64,000 nucleotides of DNA from Siphonodentalium dalli (taxonomy: Eukaryota > Mollusca > Scaphopoda > Gadilida > Siphonodentaliidae): positions 142,619,954 through 142,683,953 of the forward strand of contig CP136064.1 in NCBI GenBank assembly GCA_032622095.1, in the 5' to 3' direction. The translations under genes were made by a program, and so were the position numbers. Position 1 is the stretch's first letter; the number at the start of each line of letters is the position of its first letter. Of this stretch, positions 22,805-35,521 are shown one piece after another. The notes under the pieces are model-generated. The model was not told the origin of the DNA. It saw only the letters and a list, made by a program, of their open reading frames with translations, and did not search any database.

Positions 22805-25404
22805 ACAATTTGTCCGACAGAATTAATATCAGGATTCCATTAAAGTCATACTTACCAGTATAAATGTGCAACAGTTATGCATCCGTAAATAATTATATAT
22901 TGTAGTGCTGACGGAATAACAAACAATGTATAACAAAATCCTGAATGTTCACTTTCCGTATAACAAAGGAATAGAAATGATAAACAATTGAACTAAAAAA
23001 CACAAACATGATTTAAATCATAGTCTTAATATTCATAGTCTACGCGTGTATAACATAAATATATCCAACATTGTGCCACTGCACGCTTAAATTAGTGCCG
23101 ACAACACATGCAAACCTTTCTGTATACAAAGCATGAGGTTTACTTGATTTATGTATCTGGACAACGGGTCCAGGAATATCGTGTAAAGCTATTGAGATGA
23201 TAAATTTGCACATACAATTGAACTGACCAGCATGAGTATTGCATAGACTCCATAACTCAGCTGATATGCGTGTTATGTCGGTTATTGTATAGATAAGCAC
23301 CGCGATGAGTTGCCAATTGCCTATACATACAGTACAACGTTCAATCGTAATACTAATAAAAAATAGATTATCATTAATCGTCATTGCTGACCATGCATCC
23401 TTAGCATTCGATTTGTGGGCACACAAAGCATTACCCAGCTGAAATGAATACAAGTATCGCGGCATTCGAGGGGTGCGCAACCCTCGGATTCCTGGTTTGA
23501 CATGTAATATGTAGGGATATACACCCTGGTGTTGGTAATGGAATGCTAAGCGTTATTAAATAAGAATGGTCGTTAGATGGATTATACCAAGCACAAGTAT
23601 AATACTATTTTATTCATATTGAGTTTAGTTTACAATGATAAATATGACCATATAATATAATATGATATAGATAGCGGAGAAGTACATGTATGTGGTATTT
23701 CATTACCACGTGATTGTTCATAAACAGCTGTGAATAGTTTAACGAAATCGCAATCATCTACTGATTGGTTTTAATTCTACTGGAATGGTGAACGCTAATT
23801 CACCCGATTTTAACAATAATTTCACACCAAAATAATTACACGATTGTTGATTATAAATATCGTCGCGGCAGGCATGTTTGATTATCGCACAGCAATTGTT
23901 TTCAGCGACAATTACATATTTTATGAAATTTTATGGCGTGATATACATATATCTAGCGATTCCCTTTAATGTCATGATTCAAGACATATTTTTTAATTCC
24001 TACGATCACATTTTATTGATCATAAACCCAATTCCCTTAATGTCCATACCCCTCATTTATTGCATGACCATTTTTCTTTACATTTTATGGAAATGCTCTA
24101 CGAACAGGTTCAAAATTTATGAAAATGCAAATTGCATTGGCGAGTCACTGATTTTGTTTCATGATTCGTACTTTGGACATATTTTGGTTTCAAGATGCTT
24201 ATTAGCTATTGTGAGTTTATTGTGTTCTTTTTACAAACACATTATTTAGAATTCGTGTCATTTATGTCGAACAAATGTGGTTCGCCAAACACGATCAATG
24301 GTTGGTACTGTAAGTCAGACTAATGACGTCACACGCGATGGACCATCCAATATACACATGCTAACATACCAGACACGCAGACCGGACCAGACATTGGTGT
24401 TTCAACCACATCTAGCGACACCGCTGCAAATCTTCGACCGTTCATGACACTGTCCTCACAAGATTATCGGACATAGCTATTCCACCGACTGTCCAAAATA
24501 AACACTCGTTGCTGCATTTCCTCGTTCGGAGTCTTGTATACAGTCGTTGTTTCAACACTGACGCCGCCACAGTTCCTTAGATGATTAACTAAATGACGCA
24601 TATGCTGCCAGATTATCGCTGATGTGATGTTACTATACGTTTGATATACATTGGCATAAAAGAATTGACATTTGATCGCAACTGTACACTGCTGATACAT
24701 GTACATCGATCATTACACGTTACTTCGTTGACTCACGTCGCTTGCTGACTGAGACCAGAGATGTCACAGACGATATCCTGTGAAGCTACATATACCTATC
24801 TGTTCCAGTCGTCCTGTTCCTTAAATTACTTGGACGAGAATCTGCATCTGCCTGCTGCTTAATTGATAGATACTTTCACGTTTCCAGTTCGACAGCTGTT
24901 CGTGTCAGACAAGAACCATTTCTCTTACTTGATTGCTGCTATAAATATTAACTGTATTCTGCATGTGTGACTATTCTCTATACTTCACACAACCTGATGT
25001 TCGCACATACCAGCTTATCGCTACTGTGTTGATTATCCGACCTTGGATAGACTAGTTTGCCGAATATTTATATTGGACACATATCTCATGTATACTCGCC
25101 AAGCCAGAATTTCTCTACAAATTCTTGGATAAATAAACTGTTCGTTGATATACCAGTGCCCCAGTGACTTACCGTTTGCTGCTAATCCAGTAACCTAGTG
25201 ACACATTGTTTACCGGACTCGCCATGGCTAATTGACTCTTAGTTTCTGTTGCTGTTGAGTTTTGTGTATGAATATCCATGTGTTGATTTTTTTCAGGTTC
25301 GCGTTCGCGATTATAGATTCCAACTATCTTCTGTACACTCGGACTTTTACCACACTTTTAATTTGTAACTACATGTATTTACAAATTCTGAACAGAGGGG
25401 ACTA
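22805..25404 (+). other. Long 3' region of the Gypsy element, no recognised gene
   Basis: About 2.6 kb between pol and the 3' LTR, unusually long for an element without env. The only frame of note is 23878-24249 (123 residues, non-ATG start, several hydrophobic segments, Cys-poor). That is weak evidence for a decayed membrane protein. I see no furin site, fusion peptide or retroviral envelope motif. Confidence 0.4.
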
Positions 25405-25896
25405 TGTCGGATAGTACAGAAGATATCGGTTGATATATAATTAGGTTCCCAGTTATTGCTATAACGTATTGTACAGATAAACACAGCACATCGAGATATA
25501 ACTAATAGAATAGATACAATCATAATTATCAAGATCATATTCTAAATTGGATGTGACATGTACTACCATCTTATATGTTGGAAGGATCAGACCACGATCG
25601 TTCCACCATACCGATGGCATGATACACGTCACATGGTAGGTGTATCATATACATCATACCTTATTAGGATGCATGATATGATACACCATACGTTGTAATA
25701 ACTACTGGCGTCGAGAGATACGAAGAACCACTCTCTCTCCATCAGCCGATCCGACTAGACCTCTTTTACCGATGCTCCTGCTGTGTTTATCACTATGACT
25801 TATACACATATAAAGTTATCAAAAGCTACGGACAGTTATTGTTATCAATGTTCCCGACACGGCCAATCTAAACATCTAAACCCTAGACACCGGGAA
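25405..25896 (+). repeat. 3' LTR
   Basis: Starts TGTCGGATAG. It matches the 5' LTR with about seven small differences, including one-base length changes near 25629 and 25868. It is followed by the target duplication ATAGA. Confidence 0.9.
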
Positions 25897-25901
25897 ATAG
25901 A

Positions 25902-26514
25902 CTTACTGAATGGAAAATTGGTTAAAACTTCTCATCAAAAACATGTTCCCGCATATTTATCTCGGACTCTGAGCGCCCAAAAATTGTGTGCTTAATTGAC
26001 CCTTTCATGACTGGAGCTACCTGAAATTTTGCGAAAACCCTGTGCCATGAACATTGACTTTTGTTATTACTAGCCTAGTAAACACACTTGCATATATAGA
26101 ACAGTTTGCATGTTTACACTAATCTGACTCTCACATACAAGTATTTTAAATGTGCATTGTTGAATATGCAAGGGCACATGACAATGCGTTGTTCTGAATG
26201 TAGTTTTGAAAAAATTTCCCGGAGGAGCTCCCTGGACTCGGGGAGATCCCCTGGTCTCCCACCTATGCGAGGGGATGCTGCCCATCATATTTAAGTCTAT
26301 ATTCTTGGTGCACCATCTTTTCAATATTTCTGTATCCTTACCTGAGAATAAACTGGCTCACAAGGTAAAGGTAAATATTGTTAGGCCAATGTACTCTTAT
26401 ATATGTTGAGGCTTCCTATGAGCGACTTTCATATATAGCAGATTGCATTGACACATGGTTAGGGAGCCTCGCATATATAACAGAATACACTGGCTTACAA
26501 GGTAAAGATTGCTA
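25902..26514. other. No gene; contains a copy of the hairpin repeat
   Basis: No supported gene. From about 26360 to 26510 it holds the GAGGCTTCCTATG hairpin repeat described at 9945-10022, here with longer arms (GGTAAAG... inverse of ...CTTTACC-type ends). A G/C-rich patch near 26218-26280 is unexplained. Confidence 0.4.
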
Positions 26515-28960
26515 GGGTATCAGAAATTCAAAATGGCCGCCGGCGTCCATTTTTTTTGCCAAATGACCCCCAAATGAATCATTCCCATCTAGATGTTACC
26601 CCGAAGATCCATAAGAAGTTTGCTGATGATCAGATCAGGGATGTGATATGTAGGGAGTGCCAAAGGATTTAATGAGTAAATTTCAAGATAGCCGCCAGCG
26701 GACATGTTTTTTGGCCGAATGACCCCAAAATGAGTCGATCCCATCTACATGTCAATGTCAACATCTGTGACAAATTTCATGATGATCAGACAAACAGTAC
26801 AGGTTGTAGCCCGTGCTAATAGATTCAATTTTGAAATTCAATATGGCCGCCAGCAGCCATATTTTATCGCCGGATTACACCAAAATGACTCGTTCTCATC
26901 AAGATCTGACCGTGGTGATCCATACGAAGTTTGGTGATGATCGGACCAAGGATGTGGTATGTAGGGTGTGCCAAAGGATTTTATGATGCAAAGAGTAAAT
27001 TCTAAAATGGCCACCGGCGGCCATGCTTTTTGGCCGAATTACCTCAAAATGACTCATTCCCATCTAACATTTCAATGTCAACATCCATGACAAATTTTAT
27101 GAAGATCTACCAAACAGATGGGCCTGTAGCCCATGCGAATGGATTTTGTAGAAATATTTAGTCATACAAAGAGTAAAATGCAAAATGGCCATTGGTGGCC
27201 ATATTTTATTGCCGAATAACCCCAAAATGACCCGTTCCAATCAAGAGTTCACACCGATGATCCATATGAAGTTTGGTGATGATCAGATCGGGGATGTGGT
27301 ATGTAGGGTGTGTCAAAGTATTTAGTGATGCAAAGAGTAAAATCCAATATGGCTGCCGGTGGCCATGTTTTTTTGCCAAATGACCCCAAAATGACTCGTT
27401 CCCATCAAGAGGTCACCCCGACGATCCATATGAAGTTTGGTAATGATGGGATCATAAATGTGGTCTGTTGGATGTGTCAAAGGATTTAGTGATGCAAAGT
27501 GTAAAATCCAAGATGGCCTCCAACGGCCATGTTTTTTGGCCGAATGATCCTAAATCTACATGTAAATGTCAACATTCATGATAAATTTTATGATGATCAG
27601 ACAAACAGTACGGCATGTAACCAGCGCAAATGGATTCAAATTTGAAATCCAAGATGGCCACCAACGGCCTTGTTTTTGGCCGAATGACCCCAAAATGACT
27701 TGTTCCCATCTACATGTCAATGTCAACATTCATGACAAATTTCATAAAGATCCGACCAAAGATACGACCTGTAGCCAGCGCAAAAGTATTTAGTGATGCA
27801 AAGAGTAAAATTCAAGATGGCTGGCGGCGGCCATGTTTTTTGGCAAAATGACCCCAAAATGACTCGTTCCCATCAAGAGGTCACCCCGATGATCCATATG
27901 AAGTTTGGTAATGATCGGATCATAAATGTGGTCTGTAGGATGTGTCAAAGGATTTAGTGATGCAAAGTGTAAAATCCAAGATGGCCTCCAACGGCCATGT
28001 TTTTTGGCCGAATGATCCTAAAATGACTCGTTCCCATCTACATGTAAATGTCAACATTCATGATAAATTTTATGATGATCAGACAAACAGTACGGCATGT
28101 AACCCGCGCAAATGGATTCAAATTTGAAATCCAAGATGGCCACCAACGGCCATGTTTTTGGCCGAATGACCCCAAAATGACTCGTTCACATCTACATGTC
28201 AATGTCAACATTCACGACAAATTTCATAAAGATCCGACCAAAGATACGACCTGTAGCCAGCGCAAAAGTATTTAGTGATGCAAAGAGTAAAATTCAAGAT
28301 GGCTGGCGGCGGCCATGTTTTTTGGCAAAATGACCCAAAAATGACTCGTTCCCATCAAGAGGTCACACAGATGATCCATATGCAGTTTGGTAATGATCGG
28401 AGCATAAATGTGGTCTGTAGGATGTGTCAAAGGATTTAGTGATGCAAAGAGTAAAATCCAAGATGGCCTCCAACGGCCATGTTTATTGGCCGAATGATCC
28501 TAAAATGACGCGTTCCCATCTACATGTAAATGTCAACATTCATGATAAATTTTATGATGATCAGACAAACAGTACGGCATGTAACCCGCGCAAATGGATT
28601 CAAATTTTGAAATCCAAGATGGCCACCAACGGCCATGTTTTTGGCCGAATGACCCCAAAATGACTCGTTTCCCATCTGGAGGTCCCCCCGATGATCCATA
28701 TGAAGTTTGGTGATGATCGGGTCAGAGATGTGGTCTGTAGGATGTGTCATGTAAATGTCAACATTCATGACAGATTTTATGATGATCAGACAAACAGTAC
28801 GGCCTGTAGCCCGCGACAATGGATTTAATTTTGAAATTCAAGATGGCCACCAGCGGCCATGTTTTATGGCCGAATGACCACGAAATTACTCGTTCCCATC
28901 TACATCTCAATGTCAACATTCATGACAAATTTCATAAAGATCAGACCAAAGATACGACCG
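26515..28960 (+). repeat. Satellite-like array of about 160-bp monomers with palindromic GGCC core
   Basis: Monomers carry (A/G)ATGGCCNCC(A/G)NCGGCCAT, then TTTTTGGCCGAATGACC, AAAATGACTCGTTCCCATC and GATGATC(A/C)G. Cores start near 26530, 26689, 26844, 27005, 27183, 27348, 27511, 27652, 27816, 27978, 28134, 28298, 28460, 28617 and 28843. Between 27511 and 28617 a three-monomer higher-order unit repeats every 482 bp with few changes. Small apparent ORFs such as 27566-27793 and 28048-28275 are repeat by-products. Diverged monomers occur at 44940-45010, 46320-46830 and 47460-47620. Confidence 0.85.
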
Positions 28961-29211
28961 GACACACGCACACACGGACGACTGACGCCAACCCAATGGC
29001 AATAGCTCAAACTTACAAAGTAAGTTCAGCTAAAAATTACAAACGAATTGCGTTGTCATTCTACTGGACACTGAATCCAAAATAGAATGGGGTACGCATC
29101 CACATTCTACATAGCGCACGTGCACACACAACTCACGCCATATATGTTTGTGCAATTGAATGCCATTAGATGGCATGTGTGTTTACTACATATATATAAT
29201 ACTAGCTGGTG
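28961..29211. other. Array terminus with hairpin, then spacer
   Basis: The array ends in ACACACGGACGACTGACGCC followed by a hairpin, AGCTCAAACTTAC/GTAAGTTCAGCT (about 29007-29032), then A-rich sequence. This has the look of a defined element terminus rather than an arbitrary array edge. The rest has no gene. Confidence 0.4.
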
Positions 29212-29950
29212 GACCCGACTTCGTCCTGGCTGTTCCCCCTCTGCTTTTCGGCGAATTTTGAAGGTCAAGGTCACGTCGACGTCACGATTTGACCCGTCCA
29301 AAACACTCCCCTGACAAAAGTAGCCCACAAAAGTACCCGTCGAAATACGTCAGGTTTTACCCGATTTGACCTTGAATTGACAATTTTGAAGGTCAAGGTC
29401 AGGTCGGGGTCACGATTTGACCCGTCCGAAAGACTCCCCGGACAAAAGTATCTGTAGGTATCAAATTTCGTCGAAATCCGTCCTGTTTTACCCGATTTGA
29501 CATTGAATTGACCTTTTTGAAGATCAAGTCAGGTCGGATTCCTGATTTGACCCGTCCAAAACACTCCCTGGACAAAAGTACTCATGGGTATCAAATGTCG
29601 TTGAAATCCGTCCGTCTTACCCGATTTGACCTTGAATTGACCCTTTTGAAGGTCAAGGTCAGGTCGGGGTTAGCGATTTGACCCGTTCAAAAGACTCCCC
29701 GGACAAATGTATCTGTAGGTATCAAATTTCGTCGAAATCCGTCCTGTTTTACCCGATTTGACATTGAATTGACCTTTTTGAAGGTCAAGTCAGGTCGGAT
29801 TCCTGATTTGACCCGTCCAAAACACTCCCTGGACAAAAGTAACCGTATTTATCAAATTTCGTCAAAATCCGCCTGGCAGTTTTCCCGGCCATAGCTAACA
29901 GACAAACAACAAACACACAGACAGACAGAAGTCCCAAAATATATAGTAGA
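29212..29950 (-). mobile_element. Helitron-like element, isolated copy with both ends
   Basis: On the minus strand it runs from TCTACTATATATTTTGGGAC (29950) to GACGAAGTCGGGTCCACCAG and a terminal CTAG (29215-29212). It sits between an A and a T with no target duplication, which is the Helitron insertion pattern. Internally it has about five repeats of ACCCGATTTGACCTTGAATTGAC type with TCAAGGTCA motifs. There is no coding sequence, so it would need a helicase/Rep supplied in trans. Confidence 0.65.
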
Positions 29951-30289
29951 TAATTCATTTGGTTGCCAGAACACAAAATCAGGGTTCTCTTTCAAATATA
30001 TAGATGGACAAGGTTCCATGTATAAAAAAGTAAAATATGTCATTATACATCGAAATATTACTTCGATTACAATAGTTTAGTGTATGTCTAGAAAGTGAAA
30101 ATGAAGGTTACTGATCGATATATAGTGTATGAATAACGAGAATGTCGAACATGCACTATACCAGCATAAGCCTGCCACATTTTGACAACATGTTTGAAAA
30201 TTTTAATTTGAATTTCATCATCTGTAATCACTTGGTCGCCCTCAATTTCTTATAGGTTGCCAAGGAGCAGACTTAATTTGACTTCTCTT
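29951..30289. other. No gene seen
   Basis: AT-rich spacer between the Helitron-like element and the LINE. No coding frame recognised. Confidence 0.4.
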
Positions 30290-32860
30290 GATAGCGTTTC
30301 GTATTTGATGCAGGCGTTACAGACATTGAAACACAAGTCAGTATTTTAACCATCAAACTAAAAGAACTTGCGACAAATTATATCCCTCACAAAAGTGTCT
30401 TGTTACGCAAACAATGCCTGATATGGTTAACACGTGGAATACGTAGATTAATACGACAACGCCGCAGATTACACAAAACTGCTAAGAAGTCTAACCTTGA
30501 AAAAGACTGGTCAATATATCGAGAAAAGCGTAACGAAGTTATAGCCGCAGTGCGTAAATCTAAAAAGGACCACATAATAAAAACTGAAAAGACTCTTAAT
30601 GACAGAAATTGTGACTCATCCAAATGGTGACAAACTGTTCATAATCTCTTATTTACACTGTACAATAAATATATCCATACCCTTGTGGTAAATGACCAGA
30701 CAATCTGCACTAACGTAGAAAAAGCTGAAATATTCAATAACTATTTTTGCAACATCGCTACTGTCGATGACACAGGTATCACGACACCCGTAAAATATGG
30801 AGACCAACACTGACTAAACTTAAATTTACATCGGAATCTGTACTAACAGCACTTGAATCAGTAAACGCGTCAAAAGCCTGCGGTCCGGATATGATAAGTC
30901 CCAAACTTCTAAAGAATTGCGCACAATCATTAAGTGTCCCCCTCTCCGAACTGTTTAATGCATGTATAGAAGAGTCTCGCTTCCCAAAGCATGGAAACGA
31001 TCTAACATTGTCCCAATTCTTAAAAAGGGTGACCCATCAAACGTTTCAAATTATAGACCCATCGCTTTACTTAGCTGTATATCAAAGGTATTTTAAAGGT
31101 GCATTTTTAACAAAATGTGGGAATTATTGTCTACGAACGGACTCATATCACAATATCAATCTGGGTTTGTTCGTGGGGATTCCACAGTGTTCCAGCTCAC
31201 CGATATGTACGGCCACATTTGTTCATCCTTGGATATGGGGAAATAGATACGATGCGTTTTTTGCGACATTAGTAAAGCGTTTGACAAAGTTTGGCACCCC
31301 TGTCTCTTGTATAAATTACAAAGGATGGGCATTACAGGAGACTTGTTGAAATTAATAGAATCATATCTTGCAAATCGTGAACAAAGATTACGTATTGAAG
31401 GGAAAATTCTGAGTGGAAACTCGTGAAAGCTGGTGTGCCACAAGGGTAAATACTTGGCCCTCTACTATTTTTAGTCTATATAAATGACATTACGGAAAAT
31501 GTCAACTGTCATATATTGCCTATTTGCCGACGATACGTCAATATTTCTGACAGTCGAAGACCCAGTTTTGGCGGCTAACATGATAAATAACGATATCGCG
31601 GGCTTGACAAACTGGTCAGAAAAATGGCTTGTTACATTTAATCCTTCAAAAACGAAAACCCTCCTTATATCTCGCAAGAGCAATCCAGTTGACCACCCAC
31701 CCCTTTATATGTCAGATGCTTCTATAAATAATGTGCCATACCACAAACATTTAGGCCTCTCCCTTAACGATTGCGGATCGTGGAATGCACACATCAACGA
31801 TATTACCGACATGGCATGGAAAAGGGTTAACCAATTAAGAAGGTTCAAATATTCACTTGATAGGATAACACTCCAAAAAATCTACTTTGCATAAATAAGA
31901 CCACTCCTAGAATATGCCTCGCCCGTATGGGACAACTGCTCAGAAACAGATAGTGAACTGATAGAGAAAGTACAGTACGAAGTAGCCAGAATGATAACTG
32001 GTGGGACTAGAAGCATAAATGTCCTTAATATACTATCTGAATTAGGTTGGGAAAAATTATTCGAAAGAAGAAGTAAAGCAAAACTTCACCAATTTTACAA
32101 AATGTTCTACCGCCAAGAACCACCTCCACTCTCCAACACAGTTAACCGCAGACAAATATGAATTCAGAAGAATAGACTTGAGACCCCCATTTTCTGAAAC
32201 GTCATCATATATTAACTCGTCCTTACCGGCAACTACCATGTAATGGAATGCATTCCCCGATGAAACGAAAAACTCAGATACTTTGGAAATGTTTAAGTAT
32301 AAACTGAACTCTGATTTACGCCAGTAGCAGGCGAAGGTGCGACATTATAGCTACTCCAAAAACCGCAAAACCCATATAATTCACACACAACTACGTCTCA
32401 AATGTAGCAATCTTAACGATGATCTCTACCATAATCACCTTCTTCAGACGAATAAGTGCACATGTGGACTAGTTGAAACCGCTGATCATTTCTTATTGTA
32501 CTGTCCCAAATACTTGCACATTTAGAAACGAAACCCTCTCTGTTTTAAATCGCAGTCTCTGGAGAACAGACATTCTATTGGAAGGATCCACTTCGTAATC
32601 GATAAGCCTTAATCGTACCATATTCGAAGCAACTCAGTCATTTATACTTTCAAGTGTACATGTGGTGACACAGAAAGTGCAGATCACTTCCTATTAGTCT
32701 GCCCAAGATACAGTCAAATCAGAAATGAATGCTTTATGTTAATAGAAAAGAAATTCATGTACAGTCACATACTCCTGATTCGTCGAATTCTATCCCCTTT
32801 AATACGAACTACAACATTTTCAAAGCAACACAAACTTTTATAACCAGGAGTGGTAGGTTT
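30290..32860 (+). pseudogene. CR1/L2-like LINE ORF2, many frame breaks
   Basis: The pre-RT linker (30400-30630, RRLIRQRRRLHKTAKKSN, EVIAAVRKSKKDH) is followed by RT motif 0-1 near 30870-31030 (NASKACGPDMISPKLLK), pieces of the fingers with YRPIALLS in a shifted frame, and the palm with FADDTSIFL (31484-31894) and the thumb (LEYASPVWDN). The ORF2 C-terminal finger occurs twice: CTCGLVETADHFLLYCP (32455-32515) and, after a small gap, CTCGDTESADHFLLVCP (32650-32710), so the 3' part is partly duplicated. The endonuclease is absent, consistent with 5' truncation. Confidence 0.75.
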
Positions 32861-33887
32861 TAGTTGTTTATTATGTATGAAATCTGATACTAATTCTAAA
32901 TTGTATCCACAAATGATTACCTTGATAACGATCTAGCATAGTTGTTTGATTCAGTGAATTTCCAACAGTCATTAGTGTTCCCAATAATTTAAAAACGAAC
33001 ATACGGCAGTTGTAGCACACTCTCTCTCTCCCCTTTTTTCTCTCTCTCCCTCTCCTTCTCCCTCTCACTCTGTATCTCGTTATCAGTCTCTCTGACCTAA
33101 GCAGATTCATCAATATTCTACGATTATTAAAATCATCATTATCATGTCATATATATCCTGTCATTCATATCCTGTACTCTTCAACTTGGCCTCTTGCCCT
33201 CCGCTCTTCTTATATACTCCATGTCTTTTTCTTTTCTGAGGAGATAACTCAACATAAGCGATGACTCGCTTGTTGTTAAATCCTCCTCACCCTCATCTAT
33301 TCTAAATCATGTCATAAATAAACTTTTGTAAAAAATATTATATATGTTCTATTAGTGTACAATTAAATATTGTTTAAACCATTTATACTTTCTATAAATA
33401 GATTCAAATAACTTATTATCGAACGTTAACTAACATTTCAAAGTTATCATCTCGATCTGCCAATTGAATAAATCGAACCATTGCATCGTGTAACCTGAGC
33501 AAAATAGCTGTGTTTATATAGGCATAACGATCAAGTGACTCCGCTCGACTGGCAATTCGTTTGGCTAATCTATAGGTAATAGTAAAATGAATCAAACGTC
33601 AATTTCAAATTTATAAATTATACTGAAATATACAGAGCAGTGATCATTTCAATTTTTAAATTTGTCAAAATGTCTTGTTTCACTTTTCATCCTCTAAATT
33701 CGACCTTTACTTCATCCATGTCTCTATTTTCCACTTCATATCCTTTGTCTCCTACCTCTCGATCTCTAATACTATCTTTTCATTACGCAATACTGTTCTT
33801 TTCTGAGGAGATGGCTCCATATAAGCGCCTGGCGCTTGATATCAAATCCTCTTCTCTCTCAGACTTATCATACTTATCTCTCTTCTC
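32861..33887 (+). other. LINE 3' untranslated tails and simple sequence
   Basis: A TC-rich run lies at about 33020-33075. A block containing TTTTCTGAGGAGAT, then CATAAGCG and AAATCCTC, occurs at 33233 and again near 33800, and a related one occurs at 44325. ATTAAATATTGTTTAAACCA at about 33363 recurs at 44448. These look like 3' ends of one LINE family. No gene; the frame at 33640-33957 is low complexity. Confidence 0.5.
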
Positions 33888-34853
33888 TCTACTATATATT
33901 TTGAGAACTCCGTATATATATAAATATATAAATATATGTGTCTTCTATAGACTCTAAAACGCCTGGCTCGATTGAGTTCAAACTTCCCATCTAAGGGTAA
34001 AAACCCACGGGAATCGTCGTCGCGGCGTTTTGGAGAAGCTCAGACCACCCTTTCTCCACACTCAGTCACAAAAAACGGCACTGCAGTTGTTAATCAAGTG
34101 ATAATTTAATGAGCGTTTGTTTTTGACCCATCGCTATAAAAGAGCGTTTGTTTACAATTCAACGCAACAGAGATATACGGGAACAGACGCAGTTGATTTA
34201 CAATTCTTTGTGAATAGCTAGACTGCCATTCGTTCGAGTTCTTTTAGATCTACAATTCAACGCAACAGAGATATACGGGAACAGACGCAGTTGATTTACA
34301 ATTCTTTGTGAATAGCTAGACTGCCATTTGTTCGAGTTGTGTTAGATCAAACAATATTCTCTGTCGCACTCATATTTCGCCATGAACGAATCCACTGTAA
34401 TCGACCTATTTTTAGAACGCAACACATGATACCAAACAAAATTACGTCGCGTTGGTGGTGGGGTTCACGGCGGGGTTAATTGACTGTCCGCTATTTGCGG
34501 GGACTATTGACCATATCGTAAGGGTGGACAACCTCTGTCAGGGGCTGCTCAATGGCCACGGGCAGGTTAAAAAAAATCATACCTCTTTTAGGGACGGGTA
34601 TCATAATTTCTCTTGATTAAAAAGTCTGTCATTCCTAGGAACGGGGAAGTTTAGGACGGGTACCATGAATTAACTCATTGAAAACCAAAGAATGCGTTGT
34701 CTGTCGTTCCTAGGAAGGGGGGGGGGGATTTCATCGGGTCAATTTTTCCGCCAGAAAACGGCACAATTACCTCATTGAAAAATTGAAAAAAAAATTAAAT
34801 ATTAAATGTCAATGTTTCTAACCAACCACGCCAGTGGCGGGCTAACCTGCTAG
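33888..34853 (+). mobile_element. Helitron-like element C, first in the head-to-tail array
   Basis: Starts TCTACTATATATTTTGAGAA and ends with a GC hairpin (CCACGCCAGTGGCGG) then CTAG at 34850-34853, immediately followed by the next element's TCTCATATATATTTTG. The interior carries a 98-bp tandem duplication at 34153-34348 (unit opening TACAATTCAACGCAACAG) and a poly-G run near 34718. No coding frame. Confidence 0.6.
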
Positions 34854-35521
34854 TCTCATATATATTTTGAAGACCTCTGTCTGTATGTTTGCATGTTTGT
34901 CTGTATGTTTGTTGTCATTTATACAAACCTACGATTCTCGACCAGGCGTTGGACGTTGTCGTAGTGGCGAGCCCGTGCGGCGCCCGCTTCGCGCATGCGC
35001 AGACGAGATCTCGGAAACGGATGGAGCTATCGACTTGAAGTTTGCTATGTGAATGTATCTTGCCCCGGATACGAATTTTATCGGGTCGCCGAGCCCGTGC
35101 GACGCCAGCTTCGCGCATGCGCAGACCAGATCTCGGAAACGGGTGGAGCTATCGACTTGAAATTTGGTATGTCCCCGGATACGAATTTATACAAATCTAC
35201 GATTCTCGACCGATCGGGACGGATACGAATTTTATCGGGTCGCCGAGCCCGTGCGACGCCAGCTTCGCGCATGCGCAGACCAGATATCGGAAACGGGTAG
35301 AGCTATCGACTTGAAATTTGTTTTTTGAATAGCCCGGACAACGTCGGGCTCATAATTTGCTATGTGAATGTATCTTGCCCCGGATGGGAATTTTATCGGG
35401 TCGCCGAGCCCGTGCGACGCCAGCTTCGCGCATGCGCAGACCAGATCTCGGAAACGGGTGGAGCTATCGACATGAAATTTGGTTTTTGAATAGCCCGCAC
35501 AACGTCGGGCTCATCGGCTAG
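34854..35521 (+). mobile_element. Helitron-like element A1 (122-bp repeat type)
   Basis: Begins TCTCATATATATTTTGAAGA and ends GCCCGCACAACGTCGGGC...CTAG, a hairpin followed by CTAG. The interior is built from about 122-bp repeats, each with GCGCATGCGCAGAC, GATCTCGGAAACGGG and TATCGACTTGAAATTTG. Overlapping frames on both strands (RRPDKIRIR, RARATPASRMRR and the like) follow the repeat and are not genes. Confidence 0.65.

Larger units (their letters stand above)
16591..25896 (+). mobile_element. Ty3/Gypsy LTR retrotransposon, complete structure, coding-defective
   Basis: Two direct LTRs of about 490 bp (16591-17079 and 25405-25896) bound gag and pol in the order Gag, protease, RT, RNase H, integrase, which is the Gypsy order. 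The 5-bp sequence ATAGA flanks both sides (16586-16590 and 25897-25901). A purine-rich tract (GAACAGAGGGGA) lies just before the 3' LTR. The LTRs differ at only about seven sites by eye, suggesting a fairly recent insertion, yet gag and pol have several frame breaks, a stop and two lost catalytic residues. About 2.6 kb between pol and the 3' LTR shows no recognisable envelope gene. Confidence 0.9.

Noticed and set aside
23040-23480. 146-codon minus-strand frame in the Gypsy 3' region
   Set aside because: Antisense to the element, no recognisable domain, and composition like non-coding sequence.
23878-24249. Envelope transmembrane gene in the Gypsy element
   Set aside because: It has a non-ATG start, no Cys pattern, cleavage site or fusion peptide; hydrophobicity alone in AT-rich sequence is not enough.
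26515-28960. CRISPR-like regular repeats
   Set aside because: Repeats of about 160 bp with no unique short spacers and no cas genes, in a eukaryotic transposon-rich setting; this is a satellite.
33640-33957. 105-codon Ser/Leu-rich frame
   Set aside because: Low-complexity LINE 3' UTR sequence that also contains a transposon 5' end at 33888.
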